64,000 nt of DNA from Microtetraspora sp. NBRC 13810 (GTDB lineage Bacteria; Actinomycetota; Actinomycetes; Streptosporangiales; Streptosporangiaceae): positions 62,001 through 126,000 of the forward strand of contig NZ_BSRQ01000025.1 in NCBI RefSeq assembly GCF_030268685.1, written 5' to 3'. The position numbers and the translations under genes are program-made. The notes below the pieces were generated by a model that saw only the letters and a list, made by a program, of their open reading frames with translations, made no database searches and was not told the origin of the DNA. Of the stretch, positions 1 to 10,503 are shown piece after piece. Each line of letters starts with the position of its first letter. The stretch's first letter is position 1.

Positions 1-960
1 GGCCGGCACCCCGGTGGGGACGTCGGCGCGCGGCTGGATGAGGGTGTGCCCCGGGGAGGGGAAGTCGTAGGCGGGCGGCACCGGGGAGACCGTGGTGGGC
101 GGCATGCTGTCCCTGGGCAGCATCCGGTGCGCCTCCACGGCCGCGACCAGCAGCGCCGTCGCGTCGGCCGGCCGGGTGTCAGGCTCGCGCCCGGTGGCCG
201 AGGCCACCAGCGTGTCCAGCAGCGGCGGCGACCCTGGCAGCAGCGACGAGGGCGCCGGCACCGTGTCGTGCACGTGCTTGTAGGCGATCGCCATCGGGCT
301 CTGGCCCTCGTACGGCTGGCGCCCGGTGACCAGCTCGAACAGCATGACGCCCGCGGCGTAGACGTCGCTGCGGGCGTCGGCGCTGCCCGCGGTCACCTGC
401 TCGGGCGACATGTAGCCGATCGTGCCGATCATGACCCCGGTACGGGTCTGGTTGCTCGCCTCCACGGCGCGGGCCAGCCCGAAGTCCACGACCTTGATCC
501 GGCCGTCGTCGGCGATCAGCACGTTCTCAGGCTTCACGTCACGGTGCACCATGCCGGTCTGGTGGGCGGCGCCCAGCGCGGCGAGCACCGGGATCAGCGT
601 CTCCAGCGCCTCGCGCGGGGCGAGCCTGCCCCGCTCGCGCAGAACGTCGCGCAACGTCCGGCCGGGGACGTACTCCATCGACAGATAGACGATGTCGCCG
701 TCGGTGCCCTGGTCGAAGACCTGCACGACGTTGGGGTGAGAGAGGCTCGCCACCGACTTGGCCTCGCCGATGAACCGGCGCACGAAGGCCGGGTCCTCGG
801 CGAGGGACTGGTGCATGATCTTCAGGGCGACCGTGCGGTCGAGCCGGATGTCAAGGGCGAGGTAAACCGTCGCCATGCCGCCCCTGGCTATCCGGGACTC
901 GACGCGATAGCGCCCGTCGAGAAGTCGCCCGACGAGAGGGTCCGCAACCGTCGTGTCCAC
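1..960 (-). CDS. pknL: PknL-like Ser/Thr protein kinase, C-terminus cut by window edge
   Basis: This is a eukaryotic-type Ser/Thr kinase that phosphorylates proteins at the membrane. From the GTG at 960 the first 320 codons are present. A glycine-rich loop lies near residues 25-31, the ATP-binding lysine is in VALKIM (about residue 48), HRDVKPEN is near 139-146, DFG near 159-161, and a P+1 region YMSPEQ follows. After the kinase domain a Pro-rich segment begins and the gene runs off the window. The start is supported by a TAAAAT hexamer 7 nt upstream, suggesting a leaderless mRNA. Naming as PknL is inferred from context: in Mycobacterium tuberculosis pknL (Rv2176) adjoins Rv2175c, idsA2 and the metF-like Rv2172c, and homologues of all three lie within the next 8 kb. 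Any transmembrane or extracellular part would lie outside the window. Confidence 0.9.
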   Translation of the reverse strand, partial: MDTTVADPLVGRLLDGRYRVESRIARGGMATVYLALDIRLDRTVALKIMHQSLAEDPAFVRRFIGEAKSVASLSHPNVVQVFDQGTDGDIVYLSMEYVPGRTLRDVLRERGRLAPREALETLIPVLAALGAAHQTGMVHRDVKPENVLIADDGRIKVVDFGLARAVEASNQTRTGVMIGTIGYMSPEQVTAGSADARSDVYAAGVMLFELVTGRQPYEGQSPMAIAYKHVHDTVPAPSSLLPGSPPLLDTLVASATGREPDTRPADATALLVAAVEAHRMLPRDSMPPTTVSPVPPAYDFPSPGHTLIQPRADVPTGVPA

Positions 961-994
961 CCGCCTGATTTTAGGGGCGATTTGCCACCGACAA
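961..994 (-). promoter_or_regulatory. Candidate promoter of the PknL-like kinase, leaderless type
   Basis: On the minus strand TTGTCG (994-989) is followed after 15 nt by TAAAAT (973-968), and the GTG start begins 7 nt later. There is no Shine-Dalgarno sequence at a normal distance, so transcription and translation probably begin at the same base. Confidence 0.5.
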
Positions 995-1047
995 GGCCGA
1001 CACGTCCTAACCGATGCCGACCCGTTCTCCTCGAAACGGTAAAGGAG

Positions 1048-3331
<2,284 letters not shown>

Positions 3332-3340
3332 TCCCGCGCT

Positions 3341-3430
3341 CCCTTCGCCGGCATGATCCGGATCAGGTCCTGGTACGGTCGAGGGCCGTGACAGCCCTCC
3401 TCTCAGCCCGGTTCGTCCGGACTCCCGTGC
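3341..3430 (-). ncRNA. TPP (THI-box) riboswitch upstream of thiO
   Basis: Read on the minus strand this segment has the diagnostic THI-box blocks in order: a CGGGAGTCC left arm, CTGAGAGG, GACCGTACC, then CTGATCCGGATCATGCC and GCGAAGGGA. TPP binding normally shuts off thiamine genes. The terminal GAAGGGAG also contains the thiO Shine-Dalgarno sequence, so closing the helix would hide it. Translational control is therefore likely, and no T-rich terminator follows. Confidence 0.96.
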
Positions 3431-3553
3431 GTGTACGCCTTTAACCATAAGGGTCGCCGGAAGGGGCTTCGCACAGGGTTCCGCGCCCAATGTGCACATG
3501 AATTAGCGTGTTCGTTATGAAGACGCCATTGGCGCTCCCTTGTCCTGTCGACT

Positions 3554-3559
3554 TAGAGT
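3554..3559 (+). promoter_or_regulatory. Candidate -10 box (TAGAGT) for the flavin reductase
   Basis: TAGAGT lies 8 nt before the GTG at 3568 in the divergent region between thiO and the reductase. No clear -35 or Shine-Dalgarno is seen, which fits a leaderless transcript. Confidence 0.4.
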
Positions 3560-3567
3560 CGTGAGAT

Positions 3568-4755
3568 GTGAATCATGTCGTGGTGGTGGGAGCCGGCCTC
3601 GCCGGCGTGCGCAGCGTAGAGGCTCTTCGAGCCCACGGCTTCGACGGCGAGATCACCCTGGTGGGCGAGGAGCCGCATCGCCCCTATGACCGGCCACCCC
3701 TGTCCAAGGCGGTGCTGACCGGCGAGACCGACTCGACCTACGTCGACTCCGACCTCGACGCCATGGAGGTCCAGCGGCGCCTGGGCGTGGTGGCCAAGGG
3801 GCTGCGCGAGGGCGTCCTGGAGACCACCGAGGGCGAGATCCCGTACGACGGGCTGGTCATCGCCACCGGCGCCGCGCCGGTGAGGCTGCGCGGCGACGGC
3901 AGGCAGCACGTGCTGCGCACCATCGACGACGCCCTGGAGCTGCGCGGGAGACTCGTGCCCGGCGCCCACGTCGCCGTGGTCGGCGCAGGCTGGATCGGCG
4001 CGGAGGTCGCCACCGCCGCGCGCAAGGCGGGCTGCGAGGTGACGGTCGTCGAGGCCGACGAGACCCCGCTCGGCATGGCCCTCGGCCACGCCATCGGCGC
4101 CTACACCGTTCCCTGGTACGAACAGGCCGGCGTCCGCCTCCTGCTGTCCAGGCTGGTCGCCTCCGTCGACCAGGGCGGCCTGACGCTCGCCGACGGCGAC
4201 TTCGTCGAGGCCGACGTCGTCGTCACCGGCGTCGGCGTGCGCCCCGCCGTCGGCTGGCTGGCCGGCTCCGGCGTCCGGCTCGACAACGGCGTCGTCACCG
4301 ACGAGCACCTGCGCACCTCGATGCCCGGCGTCGTCGCGGTGGGCGACTGCGCCGCCTGGTGGTCGCGCAGGTACGGCAGGCGGCTGCGGGTCGAGCACTG
4401 GGACACCGCGCTCGGCGCCCCCGACGTCGCCGCCGCCACCCTCCTCGGCGAGGACGCGGTCTACGACCCGGTGCCCTACTTCTGGTCCGAGCAGTTCGGG
4501 CGCATGGTGCAGTACGCCGGGTACCACACCGGCTACCACGCGGGAGCGCGCTGCGTGCTGCGCGGCGACCCCACCGGTGACAAACGGTGGTCGGCCTGCT
4601 GGCTCACCGGCGACGACCGGCTCACCGCCATCCTCACCGTCGACTGGCCGCGTGACCTGGTGCAGGGGCGGCGAATGGTCGAGCGCGGTCAAAGGCTCGA
4701 TGTGGAACGTCTGAAGGACCCTGCGATAACGTTGCGCGACAGTTCGGCGGCCTGA
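3568..4755 (+). CDS. NAD(P)/FAD-dependent oxidoreductase (ferredoxin/rubredoxin reductase type)
   Basis: This is a cytosolic flavoprotein that moves electrons from NAD(P)H to a small redox partner, probably a ferredoxin. The 395-residue protein has an N-terminal FAD motif VVVGAGLAGVRSVEALR, PYDRPPLSK (characteristic of the ferredoxin/rubredoxin reductase branch), an NAD-binding motif VVGAGWIGAEVATAARKAG near residue 135, and the second FAD motif GVVAVGDCAAW near 253. No redox-active CxxxxC disulfide is present, which separates it from the disulfide reductases. No ferredoxin or P450 gene is adjacent, so the partner is unknown. The start is GTG; in-frame alternatives downstream would cut into the FAD fold. 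Confidence 0.88.
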   Translation: MNHVVVVGAGLAGVRSVEALRAHGFDGEITLVGEEPHRPYDRPPLSKAVLTGETDSTYVDSDLDAMEVQRRLGVVAKGLREGVLETTEGEIPYDGLVIATGAAPVRLRGDGRQHVLRTIDDALELRGRLVPGAHVAVVGAGWIGAEVATAARKAGCEVTVVEADETPLGMALGHAIGAYTVPWYEQAGVRLLLSRLVASVDQGGLTLADGDFVEADVVVTGVGVRPAVGWLAGSGVRLDNGVVTDEHLRTSMPGVVAVGDCAAWWSRRYGRRLRVEHWDTALGAPDVAAATLLGEDAVYDPVPYFWSEQFGRMVQYAGYHTGYHAGARCVLRGDPTGDKRWSACWLTGDDRLTAILTVDWPRDLVQGRRMVERGQRLDVERLKDPAITLRDSSAA

Positions 4756-4807
4756 TCCGGGCCTTGAGGGTGTTTGGTGAGTGGCCAGGCGTGGTAGTGG
4801 TGGATTC

Positions 4808-5182
4808 GTGACGCTTTCTGTTGCACAGATCGACCGGCAGACCGACGAGCTCGTGGGCGAGTGGCTCACATTGTCGGAGGTGGCCCGCAGACTCGGCATG
4901 AGCACCGGGCGGGCCAAGCAGCTGCTGAAGGACCGCAGACTCATCGGGGTTCGCCGCGAGGGCGGGGAGCCGCAGGTGCCCGCCGCCTTCCTCGGCGCGG
5001 ACGACGTGCTCAAGGGGCTTCCCGGCACGCTGACCGTGCTCGGCGACGCCGGATACGACGACGCCGAGGCGTTGCGCTGGCTGTTCACGCCGGACGACTC
5101 GCTGCCCGGCGCGCCGGTCCACGCGATCGCCGCGGGCCGGCACACCGAGGTCAAGCGCCGGGCGCAGGCCCTTGCGTTCTGA
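4808..5182 (+). CDS. Rv2175c-like winged-helix DNA-binding protein
   Basis: This small actinobacterial protein has a MerR-like helix-turn-helix. The segment [32 protein letters not shown] is the HTH, followed by [38 protein letters not shown] and a conserved basic C-terminus ending RRAQALAF. Mycobacterial Rv2175c is a DNA-binding substrate of PknL phosphorylated on an N-terminal Thr (established knowledge). The N-terminus here has several Thr (VTLS..QTDE) that could play that role. The start could be GTG 4808 or in-frame GTG 4781; 4808 was preferred because it has GGTGG upstream and gives the usual length. The 3' end overlaps thiE by 11 nt. Confidence 0.82.
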   Translation: MTLSVAQIDRQTDELVGEWLTLSEVARRLGMSTGRAKQLLKDRRLIGVRREGGEPQVPAAFLGADDVLKGLPGTLTVLGDAGYDDAEALRWLFTPDDSLPGAPVHAIAAGRHTEVKRRAQALAF

Positions 5183-5813
5183 CCGCCTGGAAGACGCCCG
5201 GCTCTACCTCTGCACCGACGGCCGCCGCGACCGCGGAGACCTGCCCGAGTTCCTCGACGCCGTGCTCGCGGGCGGCGTGGACATCGTGCAGCTCCGGGAG
5301 AAGGGGCTGGAGGCGAGCGAGGAGATCGCCCTGCTTGAGGTGTTCCGGGCGGCCTGCGACCGGCACGGCGCCCTCCTGGCCGTCAACGACCGGGCCGACG
5401 TGGCCTACGCCGCCGGGCCGGACGTGCTGCACCTCGGCCAGGACGACCTGCCGGTGCCGGTGGCCCGCGCCATCCTCGGTCCCGACGTGCTCATCGGCCG
5501 CTCCACGCACTCCGCCCAGGAGGCGACGGCGGCGGCCGGCGAGGACGGCGTCGACTACTTCTGCTGCGGCCCCGTCTGGCCCACGCCGACCAAGCCGGGC
5601 CGCCACGCGCCCGGCCCCGAGCTGCTGAAGCACGCGGCGGCCCTGGACACCGACCGGCCGTGGTTCGGTATCGGCGGCATCGACCTCGCCAACCTCGACG
5701 AGGTCCTGTCCTACGGCGTGCGCCGCGTCGTCGTGGTCCGGGCCATCACCGACGCGCCCGACCCGCACGCGGCCGCCGCCGAGTTCGCCCGGCGCCTCGC
5801 CGCGGCCGGCTGA
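5172..5813 (+). CDS. thiE: Thiamine phosphate synthase ThiE
   Basis: ThiE joins the pyrimidine (HMP-PP) and thiazole phosphate halves to thiamine monophosphate. The 213-residue TIM-barrel protein shows [68 protein letters not shown] and [11 protein letters not shown], all family signatures. The only start keeping the N-terminal strand ([11 protein letters not shown]) is a TTG at 5172, inside the end of the Rv2175c-like gene, so the two are probably translationally coupled. It is on the strand opposite thiOSG and does not share their riboswitch. Confidence 0.95.
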   Translation: MRSDRLEDARLYLCTDGRRDRGDLPEFLDAVLAGGVDIVQLREKGLEASEEIALLEVFRAACDRHGALLAVNDRADVAYAAGPDVLHLGQDDLPVPVARAILGPDVLIGRSTHSAQEATAAAGEDGVDYFCCGPVWPTPTKPGRHAPGPELLKHAAALDTDRPWFGIGGIDLANLDEVLSYGVRRVVVVRAITDAPDPHAAAAEFARRLAAAG

Positions 5814-5861
5814 CCGCAGCCGGTCGACCGGAGCCGGTTGACCGCGGCCGGTTGACCGCGG

Positions 5862-5883
5862 CCGCCGCCGCTCGCGGCGGCGG
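5862..5883. terminator. GC hairpin between convergent thiE and prenyl synthase
   Basis: A perfect 9-bp stem (CCGCCGCCG / CGGCGGCGG) encloses a CTCG loop in the 87-nt convergent gap. There is no T-run on either side, as is common in actinobacteria. It could terminate both transcripts. Confidence 0.5.
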
Positions 5884-5900
5884 GGTCAGGCGTGGCGGGG

Positions 5901-6968
5901 TCAGGTGCGGCGGGTGGTGGCGGCGACGGCGAGGGTGGTCAGAGCGGTGCGGGCCTCGGGGATGACCGGGGCCCGGTCCAGGGCGGCGAGGGCGTCCTCC
6001 AGGTAGCGCTTGATCAGCTCCTCGCAGGCGGTCAGGGCGCCGCTCTCCTCGATGATCGCGCGCAGCCGGGCCACTCCGGCGGCGTCGAGCGCCGGGTCGC
6101 CGAGCAGCTCCCGCACCACGCCGGCCTGGGCGGGCGTGGCGGCGGCGAGGGTGCGGGCGATCAGCATGGTGCGCTTGCCCTCGCGCAGGTCGTCCCCGGC
6201 GGGCTTGCCGGTCTCCGCGGGATCGCCGAAGACGCCGAGCACGTCGTCGCGGAGCTGGAAGGCGATCCCGACCGACTGCCCGTAGTCCACGCACAGCGGA
6301 TCCGCCCACGGCGCCTCGCCCTGGCCGGCCAGGCTGAGACCGAGGCGCAGCGGCTGCTCGACGGAGTACTTGCCGCTCTTGTAGAGCGCGACCCGCAGCG
6401 CGCTGTCGAAGGTGTTCTCCCCGTGGGCCTGTTCGAGCAGGTCGAGGTACTGGCCGCACATGAGCTCGGCGCGCATGTGGTCGTGCAGCGGCTGGGCGGC
6501 GGCCAGCGCCCCGGCGGGCAGCCCGCAGGTCCGCCACATCTCCCCGGACCACAGCAGCAGCAGGTTCCCGAGCAGGATCGCCGCGCCCTCGCCGAACTGG
6601 CCCGCGGAACCGTGCCACCCCGCCCGCTCGTGCAGCGCCTGGAACCGGCGGTGCGCCGCGGGCATGCCCCGGCGCAGGTCGCTCTTGTCCATCACGTCGT
6701 CGTGCACCAGGGCGCTGGCCTGGAGCAGCTCCAGCGACGCCGCCGCGGTGAACACCGCCGGGTCGTCCCCGCCGCCGGCCGCCCGCCAGCCCCAGTAGCA
6801 GAACGCCGGCCGCAGCCGCTTCCCGCCGGCCAGCAGCTCCTCGGCGGCCTCGATCAGCGCCACCAGGTCGGGGTCGCTCCGGAGCGGCAGTTGCCGGTCC
6901 AGGAAGGCGCGTAGGGCGAGGTCCACCTCGGCGCGCAGGACGTCCATGGGCGTGGCGGCGGCGGTCAT
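5901..6968 (-). CDS. Polyprenyl (geranylgeranyl-type) diphosphate synthase, IdsA2-like
   Basis: This trans-isoprenyl diphosphate synthase condenses isopentenyl diphosphate with allylic diphosphates. The 355-residue protein has GGKRLRPAFCYWGWRA, the first aspartate-rich motif HDDVMDKSDLRRG, GNLLLLWSGEMW, and the second motif region FQLRDDVLGVFGDPAETGKPAGDDLREGKRT. The ATG at 6968 has GGGAG 6 nt upstream; longer readings extend into unrelated DNA. Chain length cannot be read from sequence alone. In M. tuberculosis the neighbouring gene of Rv2175c/Rv2174 is idsA2, supporting orthology. No carotenoid genes are nearby. Confidence 0.93.
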   Translation of the reverse strand: MTAAATPMDVLRAEVDLALRAFLDRQLPLRSDPDLVALIEAAEELLAGGKRLRPAFCYWGWRAAGGGDDPAVFTAAASLELLQASALVHDDVMDKSDLRRGMPAAHRRFQALHERAGWHGSAGQFGEGAAILLGNLLLLWSGEMWRTCGLPAGALAAAQPLHDHMRAELMCGQYLDLLEQAHGENTFDSALRVALYKSGKYSVEQPLRLGLSLAGQGEAPWADPLCVDYGQSVGIAFQLRDDVLGVFGDPAETGKPAGDDLREGKRTMLIARTLAAATPAQAGVVRELLGDPALDAAGVARLRAIIEESGALTACEELIKRYLEDALAALDRAPVIPEARTALTTLAVAATTRRT

Positions 6969-7143
6969 CGGATCTCCCGGAGCGTGGCGGTCCCCGCCGT
7001 CGGGGCGGGGACGGGTGCGAGTTCCCCTCCCACGGGAGAGGAGCACGTCAAGTACTGAGGTTAACGGGGGCAAGGTCGGCAAGGTCCGGTCATGCCGGCG
7101 TCCAAGAGCAAAATGACGCTTAGCGTTTCTCCCCGGCTGCCCG

Positions 7144-7149
7144 TACGCT
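7144..7149 (+). promoter_or_regulatory. Candidate -10 box (TACGCT) for metF
   Basis: TACGCT ends exactly 7 nt before the metF ATG at 7157, and no Shine-Dalgarno is present. This is the same leaderless layout as several genes in the window. Confidence 0.4.
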
Positions 7150-7156
7150 TTCAGAC

Positions 7157-8077
7157 ATGGCTTTGGGTCGTCCGTCCGTCCTCCCCGACCGGGTCCCCAC
7201 CATTCGCGAGTTGCTCGCGGCCGGTGGGCGATCATTCTCCTTCGAGTTCTTCCCGCCCAAGACGGAGGCGGGAGAGCGGCAGCTCTGGCGCGCGATCCGG
7301 GAGCTGGAGGCGCTGCGCCCCACGTTCGTCTCGGTGACGTACGGCGCGGGCGGCGGCTCCAGGGACCGCACGGTCGACATCGTCGAGCGGGTCGCCCACC
7401 AGACCACGCTGACCCCGGTGGCCCACTTCACCGCGGTCGACCACTCCATCCGCGAGCTGCGCCACCTGGTCGGCAGGTTCGCCGGCGCCGGCGTGCGCAA
7501 CATCCTCGCCGTGCGCGGAGACCCGCCCGGCGACCCGACGGGGGAGTGGGTCAGGCACCCCGAGGGCGTGCTCTACGCCGAGGAGCTCGTCCGGCTGATC
7601 AAGCAGTCGGGCGACTTCTGCGTGGGTGTGGCCGCCTTCCCCTACAAGCATCCGCGGTCGCCGTCGGTGGAGTCGGACACCGACCACTTCGTACGCAAGT
7701 GCCGTTCCGGCGCCGACTACGCGATCACCCAGATGTTCTTCCAGGCGGACGACTATCTGCGGCTGCGGGACCGGGTGGCGGCCAAGGGGTGTGACACGCC
7801 GATCATCCCCGGCATCATGCCGGTGACGCAGATGAGCACGATCGCCCGCTCCGAGCAGCTGTCCGGCGCGCCGTTCCCCGCGGAGGTGGCCGAGCGCTTC
7901 GAGGCCGTCAAGGACGACCCGGCGGCGGTGCGGGAGCTCGGCATCGAGCACGCGGCGGACCTGTGCCGGCGGCTGCTCGACGAGGGCGCGCCCGGCATCC
8001 ACTTCATCACCTTCAACAAGTCCAGCGCGACCCGTGAGGTCTTCATGCGCCTCCAGCCGGTCACGGCCGACGCCTGA
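7157..8077 (+). CDS. metF: Methylenetetrahydrofolate reductase MetF
   Basis: MetF reduces 5,10-methylene-THF to 5-methyl-THF using FAD and NADH, supplying methyl groups for methionine. The 306-residue TIM-barrel protein carries [18 protein letters not shown] with the catalytic Glu, [57 protein letters not shown] and IIPGIMPVT. Length is normal for bacterial MetF. Its position beside the prenyl synthase matches the mycobacterial Rv2172c-Rv2173 pair. The methionine cycle link to metK at 27763 is functional, not operonic. Confidence 0.96.
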   Translation: MALGRPSVLPDRVPTIRELLAAGGRSFSFEFFPPKTEAGERQLWRAIRELEALRPTFVSVTYGAGGGSRDRTVDIVERVAHQTTLTPVAHFTAVDHSIRELRHLVGRFAGAGVRNILAVRGDPPGDPTGEWVRHPEGVLYAEELVRLIKQSGDFCVGVAAFPYKHPRSPSVESDTDHFVRKCRSGADYAITQMFFQADDYLRLRDRVAAKGCDTPIIPGIMPVTQMSTIARSEQLSGAPFPAEVAERFEAVKDDPAAVRELGIEHAADLCRRLLDEGAPGIHFITFNKSSATREVFMRLQPVTADA

Positions 8078-8085
8078 GGCCCGGA

Positions 8086-8101
8086 GCCGCCGAGGGGCGG
8101 C
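8086..8101. terminator. Short hairpin between convergent metF and GNAT gene
   Basis: GCCGCC-GAGG-GGCGGC forms a 6-bp stem just after the metF stop. There is no T-tract, so terminator function is only plausible. Confidence 0.3.
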
Positions 8102-8114
8102 GCGGCGGGCGGGG

Positions 8115-8702
8115 TCAGCCCTGCCTGTCCGCCCGCAGCCCCTGCGGCGGCACCCGCCTGACCAGGGGCAGCGGGGCGCCCGCGATCGCGTAGCGCTCGT
8201 AGCCGCCGGGGAAGACATACTGCGTCAGCAGGTCGGTGAAACCCAGGCTGTGGTAGAGGTGGCGGGCCGCGGTGGGCTGGTCGTGGGTGGACAGCACGGC
8301 GGTGCGCTCGGGCCGGCCCTCGGTCAGGGCGTGCAGCATGGCCCGCCCGACGCCCCTGCCCTGATGGTCGGGGTGCACGTGCACCTCGGCCACCTCCAGC
8401 ACGTCGCCCATCCACACCCGGGCCGCCGCCTCGCCGCCCTGCAGCGCCAGGGACCGGTAGACGACGTCGTGCCACCACTGGCCGGGCGCGCCGTGGAACC
8501 CGTAGGCGAAGCCGGCCAGCCTACCGCCCGCCTGCTCGGCGAGCACGCAGCTGAACGCGGGGTAGCTCGCGTGGTTGCGCATGATGGCCGCGCGCCCCGG
8601 CACCTGGTCGGCCGGCGGCCGCATGGCGGCGGTGTAGACGTCGAGCGCCGCGTCCAGGACGGCACTGAACTCGGCCGGTCCGATGCGGCGCAATCCGATC
8701 AC
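8115..8702 (-). CDS. GNAT-family N-acetyltransferase
   Basis: This is a Gcn5-related acetyltransferase using acetyl-CoA; the substrate is unknown. The C-terminal half shows LEVAEVHVHPDHQGRGVGRAMLHAL, the CoA-binding Q/R-x-x-G-x-G/A signature, and ARHLYHSLGFTDL, the usual end of the fold. The GTG at 8702 was chosen because a TAGTGT hexamer ends 7 nt upstream; a GTG at 8711 in the same frame would add three residues. The product is about 195 residues. M. tuberculosis also has a GNAT gene (Rv2170) near this neighbourhood, so orthology is possible. Confidence 0.85.
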   Translation of the reverse strand: MIGLRRIGPAEFSAVLDAALDVYTAAMRPPADQVPGRAAIMRNHASYPAFSCVLAEQAGGRLAGFAYGFHGAPGQWWHDVVYRSLALQGGEAAARVWMGDVLEVAEVHVHPDHQGRGVGRAMLHALTEGRPERTAVLSTHDQPTAARHLYHSLGFTDLLTQYVFPGGYERYAIAGAPLPLVRRVPPQGLRADRQG

Positions 8703-8745
8703 GCGAAGCACACTAGCAGGGCGTTCCCCGCCGGACGGCGCTGCC

Positions 8746-9222
8746 TCACGCCACCTCGGCGGGCACGCCGCCGGTGATCCGCACCAGCTCGTCGAAGGTC
8801 GTCGGGAACACCGTGTGCGGGTGCCCGCCCGCCGCCCAGACCACCTCGTGCTTGGCGAGCCAGGTGTCGACGAGGGTGCGCACCGGGGCGGGATGCCCGA
8901 CCGGGGCGACGCCGCCGATCGGCTGCCCGGTGGCCGCGCGGACGAACTCCGGGGTCGCCCGCCTGACCTTCGTCGCGCCCGCCGTCCCCGCGACGAGCAC
9001 GGTGTCCACCCGGTGCGCGCCGCTGGTGAGCACGAGGAGCGGCTCGCCGTCGGCGTCGAAGATCAGGCTGTTCGCGATGGCGCCCACCTCGCAGCCGAGC
9101 TGGGCCGCCGCCGCGGCCGCGGTGGGGGCGGACTCGGGCAGCACGACGATCTCGCCCGCGGCTCCGAGGGAGCGCAGTGCCGCCGCGACGTTGACGGCGT
9201 TCTGAGGCAACTTTTCTGGCAC
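8746..9222 (-). CDS. YbaK/ProX-type aminoacyl-tRNA deacylase-like protein
   Basis: This is a 158-residue YbaK/EbsC-domain protein; family members hydrolyse mischarged tRNAs such as Cys-tRNAPro or Ala-tRNAPro. Visible features are AAQLGCEVGAIANSLIF (the conserved lysine of many family members is not obvious here), PLLVLTSGAHRVD, GATKVRRATPEFVRAATGQPIGGVAPVGHP, LVDTWLAKHEVVWAAGG and HTVFPTTFDELVRITGG. A GTG start at 9222 follows TAGAGT after 6 nt, a leaderless arrangement. Its exact tRNA substrate cannot be told from the sequence. Confidence 0.88.
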   Translation of the reverse strand: MPEKLPQNAVNVAAALRSLGAAGEIVVLPESAPTAAAAAAQLGCEVGAIANSLIFDADGEPLLVLTSGAHRVDTVLVAGTAGATKVRRATPEFVRAATGQPIGGVAPVGHPAPVRTLVDTWLAKHEVVWAAGGHPHTVFPTTFDELVRITGGVPAEVA

Positions 9223-9228
9223 TCCGAC

Positions 9229-9234
9229 ACTCTA
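9229..9234 (-). promoter_or_regulatory. Candidate -10 box (TAGAGT) for the YbaK-like gene
   Basis: On the minus strand TAGAGT lies 6 nt before the GTG start at 9222. No ribosome-binding site is present in this short interval. Confidence 0.45.
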
Positions 9235-9349
9235 AACAAGTTGACCCTTTGCGGCGATTGATTACAGATCGGTGACCCCTATGGGCGGTATGTGATCAGT
9301 GCGCTATGGTCCCTTGCTCCGATCTTGAGGTGAAAGGGGTGGATGTGAC

Positions 9350-10225
9350 ATGAGGATGGGGCGGCACCTCGGACTCGCCGCGATCGCGTCGGCGGCGGCC
9401 GTACTGCTCTCCTCCGGCGCCGCGCAGGCCCAGGCGCGCGCCTTACCCGCGGCCCTGACGGCCCCGGCTCCGGCGACCGCGGTTTCGGCGCTTCCGGCCT
9501 CGGCGGCGTCGGTTTCGGTGGCGTCGGTTTCGGTGGCGTCAGGCGCCGGTGTGCGCCGGGCTCCGGAGGCGCCGCCGTTCGCGGCGCCGGACAGGACGCT
9601 GCGGACCGGGGCGAGCGGGACGGCCGTCAAGCGGCTCCAGGCCCGCCTGAAGGAGCTGGGCTACCACCCGGGCTCCGTGGACGGCAGGTACGGCGGCGCG
9701 ACACTGGCGGCCGTGTGGGCCTTCCAGAAGGTGAACGGCGTCAAGCCCACCGGCACGGTGTCCGGACGGACCTGGCGGGCCCTGGAGGAGCCGCGGGCGC
9801 CCAGGGTGCTGGTGCCCAAGGGCAGGCCGGACCGCGTCGAGGTGGACCTGACCAAGCAGATCATGGTGCTCTACTCCGCCGGCGAGGCGCGGCTGATCAG
9901 CCACATCTCCTCGGGGAGCGGCGTCCCCTACTGCGAGACCGCCACGTGGGAGGGCAGGACGCAGCGGTTCTGCGGCGACGCCCGCACCCCGACGGGCAAC
10001 TACAAGACGACCTGGCGCAGGGACGGCTGGCACGTCTCCTATCTCGGGCGGCTGTACAACCCGATCTTCTTCAACGGCGGGATCGCCTTCCACGGCGCGC
10101 TCTCCGTGCCGCTCGCCCCCGCCTCGCACGGCTGCGTGCGGCTGCCGATGCACATCGCCGAGATGCTGCCGGACCTGCTCGGCACCGGCGTGCCCGTGCA
10201 CGTCAGAGGGAAATTCGCGCGCTGA
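9350..10225 (+). CDS. Secreted L,D-transpeptidase with peptidoglycan-binding domain
   Basis: This is an exported cell-wall enzyme expected to make 3-3 or related peptidoglycan cross-links. The 291-residue protein has a signal peptide (LGLAAIASAAAVLLSSGAAQAQA), an Ala/Val/Ser linker with a duplicated SVSVAS block, a PG-binding_1 domain (TAVKRLQARLKELGYHPGSVDG...TGTVSGRTWRAL, about residues 88-145), and a C-terminal YkuD domain with the catalytic signature FHGALSVPLAPASHGCVRLP (His, Ser, His, Cys, Arg). GAAAGGGGTGGA precedes the ATG. No membrane anchor follows the signal peptide, so the mature protein is probably released or bound to the wall. Confidence 0.92.
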   Translation: MRMGRHLGLAAIASAAAVLLSSGAAQAQARALPAALTAPAPATAVSALPASAASVSVASVSVASGAGVRRAPEAPPFAAPDRTLRTGASGTAVKRLQARLKELGYHPGSVDGRYGGATLAAVWAFQKVNGVKPTGTVSGRTWRALEEPRAPRVLVPKGRPDRVEVDLTKQIMVLYSAGEARLISHISSGSGVPYCETATWEGRTQRFCGDARTPTGNYKTTWRRDGWHVSYLGRLYNPIFFNGGIAFHGALSVPLAPASHGCVRLPMHIAEMLPDLLGTGVPVHVRGKFAR

Positions 10226-10246
10226 GGCGGTGCCGGCGGGCCTGGA

Positions 10247-10301
10247 TCGAACCTGTGTTCGGTGATTGCTTGACAGTGCGGTCGATCGAATTTATGTTCG
10301 A
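10247..10301 (+). promoter_or_regulatory. SOS-type promoter with two LexA-like boxes
   Basis: TCGAACCTGTGTTCGG (10247-10262) contains the exact actinobacterial/Bacillus LexA core GAAC-N4-GTTC. TCGAATTTATGTTCGA (10286-10301) matches the same palindrome with one change (GAAT). Between and over them lies a -35 TTGACA (10270-10275) and, 17 bp on, TATGTT (10293-10298) as -10. LexA bound at the second box would cover the -10. Transcription points toward the HEPN gene at 10504, leaving a leader of about 200 nt. Confidence 0.75.
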
Positions 10302-10503
10302 TGGTGGAACGGGACTCGCGGTCCGTTCCAGGGCGGTGGGCGCGCGTCCTCGTCGTCGGCGGAGACGAGTGGGCGCCGCCCGGCCGGGCGGGGAGAGGGG
10401 AAGCTCCTCGTCCGGCCGCCCGGAAAGATTGTCGGTGGCTTCTGCGAAGGTGGATCTCACCGGCGGTTTCGCCGGGGCCGCCACGAGCGAGGGAGGCTGC
10501 AGC

